Position numbers and translations under genes: made by a program. Below are positions 8,448 to 16,433 of a stretch of DNA of 64,000 bases, piece after piece. The notes beneath the pieces are model-generated. The model had not been told where the DNA came from. It was given only the letters and a program-made list of their open reading frames with translations, and did not search any database. The first letter of the stretch is position 1. Every line of letters begins with the position of its first letter. This stretch comes from Leptospira_A sp046736045 (GTDB taxonomy: Bacteria; Spirochaetota; Leptospiria; Leptospirales; Leptospiraceae). The stretch covers positions 2,914,001 to 2,978,000 of the forward strand of contig NZ_CP177134.1 in assembly GCF_046736045.1 (NCBI RefSeq). The letters run 5' to 3'.

Positions 8448-10265
8448 ATGGACTTTTATTCTAGGATTGAAGAGCAGGTAAAAGAACTAACTGGAAAATT
8501 TTATTATCAGAATACAGGAACAGCATTTGGTCATTTAGTAATTAAAGAAGCTTTCTCTAAAATAATCGATTTTAATTACGGATCACTAGATTTCGATACT
8601 TTTATAAAGTCACATATTGTTGATAAAGCAAATGATCTCGGAAATGATTTTATTTTTGTAGATAGGGAAATAAATGAAATTCATTTATTTCAGTTTAAAT
8701 ATTCTAAAAATAATTTAATTTCACTTGAAGAGATTAGAAAAAACAAAGTATTCATTGAATGGTTGTTCGGTTTAAATAATCATATTCTTAGCCCGAATTT
8801 AGATTTAAAGCAGATTATAGAAGAAGAGATTAACGAAGTAATAACGGATGAAAATAAAAAAGAAGGAAATTATCATATTTTATTTTATTATATAAATTCT
8901 TATTATAGCCCTAAAGATAAAGCAAATATTGCGGGATTATTTTCAAACTTCAGAGATTTAGGAATTAATTTTAGTGTGAAATGTTATGATTATACAGATA
9001 TTGAAAATCTTTATGATGATGTCGAAATCCCTAGAAATGAAATTCAATTAGAAATAGTAGAAGGGGAGTTTTTCTTAAAAGATTATAGTTATTTTGAGGA
9101 AACGAACGACCTAACTAAGTTAACAACAATTGTAACTTCGATTAAAGCATCTAGTTTGAAGTCTATTTTTGATGAAATAAAAGAACTTTTATTTTCTTTA
9201 AATGTCAGATATTATAAGGGAGAGAATGATATAAATCTAAAAATAAAAAATGAGTTCTCCCGAGGCACAAAATCTAATTTTTGGATACTGAATAATGGAA
9301 TCAATGCAATTTGCCAAAATTTTGAGATAAATAATAGTAATTTAATTATTAAGAATTTCCAAATCGTAAATGGCGGGCAAACAACTAAAACTTTAGCAAG
9401 ATTGGTTAATGCTATTCCTGATAGTGTTCACATTTTAATGCGGTTAACTAAAATTCCAGATATTAGTAAAACATCTAAAATTGCTAAAAAAATAGCAATT
9501 ACAAGTAATAGCCAAAATGCGATTACGCCTAGGGATTTACATTCGGGAGATAGAATTCAAGAGGTTATTTTTAATAAATTGAGTAACGTTGGAATTTTTT
9601 ATGATAAGAAAGATGGCGAATGGTCTGTGGTTGCTGACAAAAGTAAATATAAAGATCCAAATGGAATTCGAAACTCTTATAAGAAAATTTCAAATATTGA
9701 TTTGGCAAAATCTTATATGTCTTTTTTTTTACAAATTCCTATATCAACAAAAGGGAGAGATAAACTTGTATTTTCTGATCTTTACTATAATGAGATATTC
9801 GGAAGAAAACAAAATGAGGAAGAGCAGTTTAGAAAATTAATGTTTTCATATCGGTTGTCAGAGCGTATACTATTAATAATAAAAAAGAAAGAGAAGCTAT
9901 ACGAGATTTTGCAAAATAATCACTTCGCAGAAGTTATTGTTTCATTATCATCTTTATATTATTTTAAGGAGAATTTGCTTGAAATAAAAACTTTAGAAGA
10001 TATTCGAACCCGCCTGTTATCAATAGAAGCGATTAATTTTATTGATCAAGATCGTCAATATCAACTAAAAGACGATTTGAAATTTGAAGATTTTATAGTT
10101 TTAATTATTAAAGGTTTACAGGAGTTTTTGAAAATCCTAAAAAAGGCGAAAGAGATGAACGGAAGTCATTGGATACATAAAGATACTTCAAATTGGCTAA
10201 AGAAAGACGGTACATATAAAGAAATTGTAGCCGAAGTTTCTTCATATTTATGTCAAAATAGTTAG
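8448..10265 (+). CDS. AIPR-family (abortive infection phage resistance) protein
   Basis: A 605-aa protein with the AIPR hallmark in its middle: FWILNNGINAICQNF near residue 281 and FQIVNGGQTTKTLARL near residue 304. AIPR proteins are found in phage-resistance loci of several kinds; their biochemical activity is not settled. The N-terminal part has a restriction-endonuclease-like flavour (acidic residues then EIHLFQFKYSK near residue 80), which could be a PD-(D/E)xK-type core, but I cannot confirm it. A strong AAAGGAG ribosome-binding site precedes the ATG. It pairs with the upstream PIN-like gene and faces the hxs operon tail to tail. AT content is high, as in the whole island. Confidence 0.75.
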   Translation: MDFYSRIEEQVKELTGKFYYQNTGTAFGHLVIKEAFSKIIDFNYGSLDFDTFIKSHIVDKANDLGNDFIFVDREINEIHLFQFKYSKNNLISLEEIRKNKVFIEWLFGLNNHILSPNLDLKQIIEEEINEVITDENKKEGNYHILFYYINSYYSPKDKANIAGLFSNFRDLGINFSVKCYDYTDIENLYDDVEIPRNEIQLEIVEGEFFLKDYSYFEETNDLTKLTTIVTSIKASSLKSIFDEIKELLFSLNVRYYKGENDINLKIKNEFSRGTKSNFWILNNGINAICQNFEINNSNLIIKNFQIVNGGQTTKTLARLVNAIPDSVHILMRLTKIPDISKTSKIAKKIAITSNSQNAITPRDLHSGDRIQEVIFNKLSNVGIFYDKKDGEWSVVADKSKYKDPNGIRNSYKKISNIDLAKSYMSFFLQIPISTKGRDKLVFSDLYYNEIFGRKQNEEEQFRKLMFSYRLSERILLIIKKKEKLYEILQNNHFAEVIVSLSSLYYFKENLLEIKTLEDIRTRLLSIEAINFIDQDRQYQLKDDLKFEDFIVLIIKGLQEFLKILKKAKEMNGSHWIHKDTSNWLKKDGTYKEIVAEVSSYLCQNS

Positions 10266-10393
10266 AATATTCTCAATGTAACTGAGATACTTTCTTTACA
10301 TTTGCTACTAAGAACTTAAATTCTCTGAAATCTATTTCATTCTTAAAAAAGATCATCAAAAATGATAGCAGTATTCACTGGTGAGGAGTAATT

Positions 10394-11539
10394 TCACATA
10401 GCCTTTATTAGTCTGCTTGCACAGTCTTTGTTCCATCTAAAGAATCCACCACAGTTTGTTTTTTGTGAACAGTTGTCACATTCATTTAAATAATCATTCT
10501 TCCAGTCGGAAATAGATTTCCTAGCGAATTTCCATAATGATTTTGGTAATACGCAAAGTTGGGAATTATATATTGATACTGGAATTGAATGTGAATCTAA
10601 GAAATGAATGGATTCACTTAGCTCATTAAGATAATCTGCTGGATCTATCCAAAGTTTTTCAAAATTGAATTTGGTATATCCGATGTGCTCTAACCCCATA
10701 AAGGCAACATGTTCCACAAAAGGTAAATTTTTATAAATGTAAGAGGCAAGATTTATAAGACCTGGGATAGATTCTTTATGCAAGACGATTCTAATTTCAA
10801 TTCTTTGATCATATTTTGCTAGATTATGAAGACCAAGTATTGTTTGGTAAAAAGCATCTTTTGCTTGAACAACATAATCATGCTGCTTGTAGAAAGATGA
10901 ATATAGTGGAATTCCTAACATTAGTCTTTCGTTCCCAATTTTAGCTAATTTATGTGCCATTCCTTCCCAAGCAAATGTCCTTCCGTTAGTTAATAAATGA
11001 ATTTCTGTATTAGGCAAGGATTGTGTAATATGTTCTATTAGATAAAAAAAATTCTCCCCCTGTAGAGTTGGTTCACCTCCTGATATCCCTAATTCTATAC
11101 AGTCTTTTGGAATTAAATCTACTACCTTTAAGTTTAAATTATGCAGATGATCTGTATCATCTCTATTTTTAGGAGGCTGGGAGCACATTAAACAATTGCT
11201 ATTACATCTTTCTGTTGCTAGGAGAGTATTATGGTAAGAGCTAATACGGTATTGAGTATTGATCCTACCATCTTTATTGATTGAAACTATATCTCCATCT
11301 TCTAAGTAATTTAAAGAAGCTGTATTATATATTGTTGGAGTAATTGTATCCGTATCTTCGGAACTCTGAGTTGAAAGAATGGCTAAACCCTTAAATTGCT
11401 CCAAGGGTTGATTGATGGAATCGGTAATCAAAATAGAATCTTGATCTATTGAATTAAGTTGCCTTGTAATTCTCCCAATAATTGGTTCATTAATATTTTT
11501 AGAAATTCCTTTTGATAGCAATTGCATTAGGAAACCCAC
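10394..11539 (-). CDS. hxsC: His-Xaa-Ser system radical SAM maturase HxsC
   Basis: A 381-aa radical SAM enzyme with the [4Fe-4S] motif C-x3-C-x2-C in TERCNSNCLMCSQPP, a glycine motif (GISGGEPTL) and a C-terminal cysteine cluster (CDNCSQKTNCGGFFRWN) likely to hold a further cluster. It is the last gene of the hxsA-hxsD-hxsB-hxsC set and overlaps hxsB by 13 bases. In the Hxs system two radical SAM enzymes modify the His-Xaa-Ser repeat peptide HxsA; the exact chemistry of this enzyme is not derivable here. About 120 residues precede the radical SAM motif, consistent with a substrate-handling N-terminus. Confidence 0.85.
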   Translation of the reverse strand: MGFLMQLLSKGISKNINEPIIGRITRQLNSIDQDSILITDSINQPLEQFKGLAILSTQSSEDTDTITPTIYNTASLNYLEDGDIVSINKDGRINTQYRISSYHNTLLATERCNSNCLMCSQPPKNRDDTDHLHNLNLKVVDLIPKDCIELGISGGEPTLQGENFFYLIEHITQSLPNTEIHLLTNGRTFAWEGMAHKLAKIGNERLMLGIPLYSSFYKQHDYVVQAKDAFYQTILGLHNLAKYDQRIEIRIVLHKESIPGLINLASYIYKNLPFVEHVAFMGLEHIGYTKFNFEKLWIDPADYLNELSESIHFLDSHSIPVSIYNSQLCVLPKSLWKFARKSISDWKNDYLNECDNCSQKTNCGGFFRWNKDCASRLIKAM

Positions 11540-13020
11540 GATTCAAAAATTTTTCTTATTTCCTTGCTGGAGGTCATCGTTTCAAAAAGATAATTAATGA
11601 TTTCCATATTTTTTTGGCAAAATGAACTTGTTGGGCGATACCCAGCAAGAGTACCTTGAGTAGCATAATTATGTATCGGATCTGCACCACAGTATGCCTG
11701 GTATGCACAATCGGAACAACCTGCTAGGTTTTCATTTACCATATAATGGGATATTTTCTGAACCTTTTCTCCATAGAAGATCTCATTGTAAGTATGAGTA
11801 TCAAGATGCCCAAGTTTGAATTCATACTCTTTGGACTCAGCGAGCATTCTCCCTTCATCGCTCGCATATACAGCACCATCATAATTAAAGACAATTGCAT
11901 TCGTAATTGCTCCAGAAGGTGAGTTTAAATCTACATATCCGACGGAGAATGGAGTAAGGATTTTTTTCAGAAGAATCGTTGCATAATCTTCTCTAAAAAT
12001 ATGACCTTCAAGGTTATATTGAATAATTCGTTCCATAGCTTTTTTATAAAAATTTAGAAATTCACTAGTTTCATAGTAACTTTGTTTTTCATCTTTAAGT
12101 GCAAAACCATATGGTGATATGGGGCGAAGAAAAATATTCTGAAAGCCTCGATTAAAATATTCTTCAACTATTTCTATTGGGTGATTCAAAGAAAGTTTGG
12201 AGGTGGTCATTAAAGCAGACACTGAATCATGTCCTAATAAAGACCGACATACTTCAATTCCTTTGGTAGCGACTTCGTAACTATTATTGCCTGGTCTTTT
12301 TCTATTTGCGTTATGTAAGAATTCTGGACCATCAAGTGAAGTTGAAATAAGAATTTGATTTTCTTTACAAAATGTCGCTATTTTTTCATTCATTAATGCT
12401 AAATTTGTGCATATAACAAAACGAATATTCTTCTTGTGAGTCTTTAGTTTTTCCTTAACATAGTTAATTGCGTAAATAATTTTATCAAATGCAAGTAACG
12501 CCTCTCCGCCTTGAAATTCCATCGTTATATCTTCGTTTGGAGAGGAGAACATCATGTCGACAGAAAGTCTGATATAATGTTCCGTCATATCAAAGTCTTT
12601 TTTATTTTCCGTAACTCTAGAGACTTGACAATAGCGGCAGCTATGTTCACATCGAAGAGTAATTACAAATATATGGAGGGATGTAAAACCGTTAAGAAAA
12701 GATTTCTTTGTTCTGTATCTTGTTGCTAAAACATCAATCAGAGGATCAATTCTGTGTTCTGAAATAAAAAAATTAGATACTAAAAAAGTATAAAGCTCCT
12801 TATTGTCTGTTTCATTGATTTGTCTTTTGATAATTTTCTCATAAGTCCCTGTTTCGACTATGGTAAAGTCCCCAACTTCATTGACGATTATTTCATTTGT
12901 TGCATTTAATCGGTGAAATTTAAATGGGAGTAAAAAATAAGCTGGTTTTTGGGAATGGAAATAATCCGAGGATTTAAATCTTCTGGATTGAGTTGATTCA
13001 AGACTAACATTCATCTGCAA
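11527..13020 (-). CDS. hxsB: His-Xaa-Ser system radical SAM maturase HxsB
   Basis: A 497-aa radical SAM protein with C-x3-C-x2-C in TLRCEHSCRYCQVSR near residue 130, GGEALLAF after it, and a SPASM-type C-terminal cysteine set (CSDCAYQAYCGADPIHNY ... FCQKN). This architecture is that of peptide-modifying SPASM enzymes. It sits between hxsD (17-base overlap) and hxsC (13-base overlap), so the genes are translationally coupled. The N-terminal 110 residues may bind the precursor leader. Identification relies on the company of HxsA with its repeat and on the gene order. Confidence 0.85.
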   Translation of the reverse strand: MQMNVSLESTQSRRFKSSDYFHSQKPAYFLLPFKFHRLNATNEIIVNEVGDFTIVETGTYEKIIKRQINETDNKELYTFLVSNFFISEHRIDPLIDVLATRYRTKKSFLNGFTSLHIFVITLRCEHSCRYCQVSRVTENKKDFDMTEHYIRLSVDMMFSSPNEDITMEFQGGEALLAFDKIIYAINYVKEKLKTHKKNIRFVICTNLALMNEKIATFCKENQILISTSLDGPEFLHNANRKRPGNNSYEVATKGIEVCRSLLGHDSVSALMTTSKLSLNHPIEIVEEYFNRGFQNIFLRPISPYGFALKDEKQSYYETSEFLNFYKKAMERIIQYNLEGHIFREDYATILLKKILTPFSVGYVDLNSPSGAITNAIVFNYDGAVYASDEGRMLAESKEYEFKLGHLDTHTYNEIFYGEKVQKISHYMVNENLAGCSDCAYQAYCGADPIHNYATQGTLAGYRPTSSFCQKNMEIINYLFETMTSSKEIRKIFESWVS

Positions 13021-13393
13021 TGCTTTCTATATTAAAGCCAACGGGATCTGCTACGAAGCCAACTGGCAATTCATCTAATTCTCCATTAGAGAAAGCTTTT
13101 GCAATCAATAGTTCTCTTATATTTTTTGTTTCATTATTTGCAATTTCTCTTACAGAAAAATCATGAACATCCCTAAGGATGGAATCAGATAGTTTCTTTA
13201 ATTCTTCTTGGGTTTTCTTTTCGCTTACTTCTAGGTTTACTTGAAAATTATCATTAATCTTAGAGACTGAAATAACCGCTTTATTTCCATACGAATACAA
13301 AGCCTTAAATATTGCATCCTTAGAATAAATTGAAGAATCAAATATTAAGGATAAAGAATGACAGGAAACAAGCTTTTGATCTTCCATTTCCAC
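13004..13393 (-). CDS. hxsD: His-Xaa-Ser system protein HxsD
   Basis: A 129-aa protein placed directly between the HxsA-like precursor and HxsB, the usual place of HxsD. It looks like a small alpha/beta protein (AIFKALYSYGNKAVISVSKI ... EVSEKKTQEELKK) without catalytic motifs. Its composition resembles the small precursor-recognition partners of peptide maturases, so a role in presenting HxsA to HxsB/HxsC is inferred. It starts five bases after hxsA stops and overlaps the hxsB start by 17 bases. Confidence 0.75.
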   Translation of the reverse strand: MEMEDQKLVSCHSLSLIFDSSIYSKDAIFKALYSYGNKAVISVSKINDNFQVNLEVSEKKTQEELKKLSDSILRDVHDFSVREIANNETKNIRELLIAKAFSNGELDELPVGFVADPVGFNIESIADEC

Positions 13394-13397
13394 AAGA

Positions 13398-13688
13398 TTA
13401 AATTAGGGTTTCTTTATCTGTGTCTATAAATCTTGAAGAGTAGTGTGATCTGTGGGAGCTATGAGACCGATGTTGAGCAAAAAAGATTTGGTTTCCTTTC
13501 TTTATAAACTTTCTTAGCACCAAGGTATGTTTGGGTTCTGAGCCACTCAATGGGTTTGAAATCTCATTATTTTTGAAAGATCTTTCAACAGAGTCGGAAC
13601 TTAGGAAAATCCCTGATAATGCAGCAGTTGCAATACTTGCGATTGTGTTCTTTAATGTGATTTTATTAGTTTTATCAGATTTTGGCAT
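13398..13688 (-). CDS. hxsA: His-Xaa-Ser repeat precursor peptide HxsA
   Basis: A 96-aa peptide with a hydrophobic, Ala/Ser-rich N-terminal segment (TIASIATAALSGIFLSS) and, at residues 73-84, four uninterrupted His-Xaa-Ser triplets: HRS, HSS, HRS, HYS. This is the defining core of HxsA, the proposed substrate of HxsB/HxsC. The triplets use different codons for Ser and Arg, so they are kept by selection rather than by DNA slippage. Only 12 residues follow the repeat. First gene of the operon; AAGG directly precedes the ATG, with GGAGAGG a little further upstream. Confidence 0.85.
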   Translation of the reverse strand: MPKSDKTNKITLKNTIASIATAALSGIFLSSDSVERSFKNNEISNPLSGSEPKHTLVLRKFIKKGNQIFFAQHRSHSSHRSHYSSRFIDTDKETLI

Positions 13689-14312
13689 CCTTAATCCCTC
13701 TCCAGACAGTTGCTAAGTGTTCGTAATTTAACAGATGGTAACTTTGGTGCACTAATACGTCTTTGTCTATGATAAATTAGATATATTTGATTAATTTATC
13801 ACTTTTTATACCTGTTTGCTAAAGCAGAATGCAGTTCTCTTTTCTTTTGGTTTTCATTTTAGTCCTTTTTGGCTATCTACAAAACAGATTAGAATATTTC
13901 TAAAATAAAATCACTGCTTAATTTATAATTAGCAAAACAACTGTTTATATTCATCCTTATCGAAAGTTGTGAAATTATTAGTTTTCGAATCAAGAAATAC
14001 CACCTTTTGAATATCTATTTGCTATAGTCATGGAAACGTGTTGATTATATTGGCATTTTCTCAATTGTTTCGAATTACAGGAATTATCTTATAGTTATTG
14101 CTTTATAAATTCGTTTATAAAAAATTGCACAGTCATTCGTTTTGATAGAACCAAAAGCCGTTTTTGGTTAGATTAAATTATATATGAAATAAAATTGTTA
14201 GAGTCGGTGATTCCTGATTCTAGCAATCTTGTAAGTTATGTTTTTAGAAGGATCTGAATTATTATTTTCTAGATTCTTAACTGAAGTTTAAATTTTTTAA
14301 AATGCCACGAAA
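13689..14312. other. divergent gap between hxs operon and Gabija genes
   Basis: 624 bases, very AT-rich, no supported gene. It must hold the promoters of both the leftward hxs operon and the rightward gajA. I see no promoter pair with convincing spacing and no strong palindrome. Confidence 0.5.
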
Positions 14313-14330
14313 TTGGAATGGGTGAAAATA

Positions 14331-16433
14331 ATGCGAATATCAAAAATTGAGATTAATAATTATCGTTTATTGAAATCTTTTTCAATGGATTTGGAAAGAG
14401 AACTTTCTTTAGTGATAGGTAAGAATAACACAGGAAAGACTTCTGTTCTATCTGCTCTGGATAAATTTTTAACTTTTTCTGAAAAAAATAGATTCACCTT
14501 TGATGATTTCAATATTGATTTTAAGAAAGATCTAAAATCAATTATAGAAACGAAAGATGAGTTAGAGGAGAGCATATTTGATCATTTTGGAATGGATCTA
14601 AAGCTATACATTGAGTATAATGAGGAAGATGACTTGTCCAATATTAGCCGTGTTATGACTGATCTAGATCCTGGAAATAATACTATTGTTTTAGGATTTT
14701 CGTATGAGCTAAGTTTTGTTGAATTATTGAGACTTAGAAATGATTTTGAGAAATTCTCTTCTAAAGAAAATATAAAGTTACAAGATAATTCTATTTATAT
14801 TCCAAAAACATTAAATGATTTTATTCGTAAAAACCATAGAGATTACTTCTCTATCATCAGAAAGTCATACGAATATGATTATACTTCAAATGGAATAATA
14901 TTAAATAAATATATAAATTTAACAAAAGAAGAAATTAATACTAAGGATATCATTAATTTTAAGTTTATTAGTGCAAAAAGAAATGTAAACAATAAGGAAG
15001 TCGATAAGACGCTATCTAAACAAACATCCGAGATTTATAAACAAGCTGATTCAACAGACGAAGAAAATAAAGCGATTGAGAGTTTTAAAGATAGGTTGGC
15101 GGAATCTGATACATATTTAAGCGACATTTACAAATTACTTTTTAAAGATATCACTGAAAAGATAAAAGATTTCGGTGGCGTAAGAATAAACGAGTCGGAA
15201 ATTGAAATAGTTTCAAATTTACAGCATAGGGAATTGTTGGAAGGGAATACAACGGTTGTTTATCGACACGATAGCGATAATCAACTTCCAGAGCATTATA
15301 ATGGGCTTGGTTATATGAATTTAATAAGTATGATCTTTGAAATTGAAATACTTGTCCATGAGTTTAGGAGAGAGAAAGGTAAAAGACCCGCAGATATTAA
15401 TCTACTTTTTATTGAAGAGCCAGAAGCACATACACACCCACAAATGCAGTATATCTTTATTAATAATATAAAGAAATTACTTAAAGATGGTATAGTGTTA
15501 AACGGAGAAGGCAAGATATGGGATTTGCAGTCTATTATTAGTACGCATTCATCAAATATTGTGGCGGACAGTGATTTTGATGATATTAAATATTTAAAAA
15601 AAGTAAACGGGAACTCTGTAATTGCGAAAAATTTAAAAGATCTAAAGAAAGAATATGAAGTAAATAGTCCTCAATATGAATTTCTGAGACAATATTTAAC
15701 AATTAGTAGGGCGGAAATTTTTTTCGCTGATAAAGCTATTTTAATTGAAGGTGATACCGAAAGGATCTTGGTACCAACATTAATGAAAAAAGTTGATATG
15801 GAAGAAAAAGAAAAATATCTAGCTCAAGAAAAGAAAGATGAGTTTCTTCAGCTACTTTCACAGAATATTTCAGTCATTGAGGTGGGTGCGTATTCGCAAA
15901 TCTTTGAAAAATTTATTGATTTTCTGGGGATTAGAACATTAATCATTACTGATTTAGATACTGTTGATGCAAAAAAGAAAGAATGTCGAGTGAATGATGG
16001 CGTTGATTATTCAAACTCTGCAATTCGCTTTTTCTTTAAAGATCAATCCCTTGCTAATTTAAAAAAATATAACCTTTCTGATAAATTTTTTAATAAAATT
16101 AATGGTGTTTGGGAAAACAAACCAGATGGCAATCTATGTGTTTCGTATCAAATAGAGGAAGATGGCTATTTAGCCAGAAGCTTTGAGGATGCGTTCATTC
16201 ATTTAAATAGAGATTTCATAACCAAAAAAAAAGAAACATTTCAAGGGTTGAAGAACATTAAATACTTTGATGATACAAAAAATGATTCTTATGATTTAGC
16301 TGATAAATGCGTAAAAAAGAAAACTCATTTTGCTTTAGATATTTTATATAATAGTAATTGTGATTTTAGTAATTGGCGAATCCCTGAATACATTAGAGAA
16401 GGATTATTATGGTTGAAGCAAGATCCTCATTAG
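14331..16433 (+). CDS. gajA: Gabija nuclease GajA (OLD-family ATPase-TOPRIM)
   Basis: About 700 aa. The N-terminal ABC-type ATPase has Walker A GKNNTGKT, Walker B and glutamate in LLFIEEPEAHTHP (near residue 366) and the His switch in ISTHSSNIV. A C-terminal TOPRIM domain has the glutamate motif AILIEGDTERILVP and the DxD motif ITDLDTVDA. This is the OLD-family layout of GajA, which nicks and degrades DNA when phage infection depletes nucleotides. ATG 14331 (MRISKIEINNYRLL) with GGGTG upstream is preferred over TTG 14313. It overlaps the following UvrD-like gene by 25 bases, the standard Gabija pairing. Confidence 0.9.
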   Translation: MRISKIEINNYRLLKSFSMDLERELSLVIGKNNTGKTSVLSALDKFLTFSEKNRFTFDDFNIDFKKDLKSIIETKDELEESIFDHFGMDLKLYIEYNEEDDLSNISRVMTDLDPGNNTIVLGFSYELSFVELLRLRNDFEKFSSKENIKLQDNSIYIPKTLNDFIRKNHRDYFSIIRKSYEYDYTSNGIILNKYINLTKEEINTKDIINFKFISAKRNVNNKEVDKTLSKQTSEIYKQADSTDEENKAIESFKDRLAESDTYLSDIYKLLFKDITEKIKDFGGVRINESEIEIVSNLQHRELLEGNTTVVYRHDSDNQLPEHYNGLGYMNLISMIFEIEILVHEFRREKGKRPADINLLFIEEPEAHTHPQMQYIFINNIKKLLKDGIVLNGEGKIWDLQSIISTHSSNIVADSDFDDIKYLKKVNGNSVIAKNLKDLKKEYEVNSPQYEFLRQYLTISRAEIFFADKAILIEGDTERILVPTLMKKVDMEEKEKYLAQEKKDEFLQLLSQNISVIEVGAYSQIFEKFIDFLGIRTLIITDLDTVDAKKKECRVNDGVDYSNSAIRFFFKDQSLANLKKYNLSDKFFNKINGVWENKPDGNLCVSYQIEEDGYLARSFEDAFIHLNRDFITKKKETFQGLKNIKYFDDTKNDSYDLADKCVKKKTHFALDILYNSNCDFSNWRIPEYIREGLLWLKQDPH

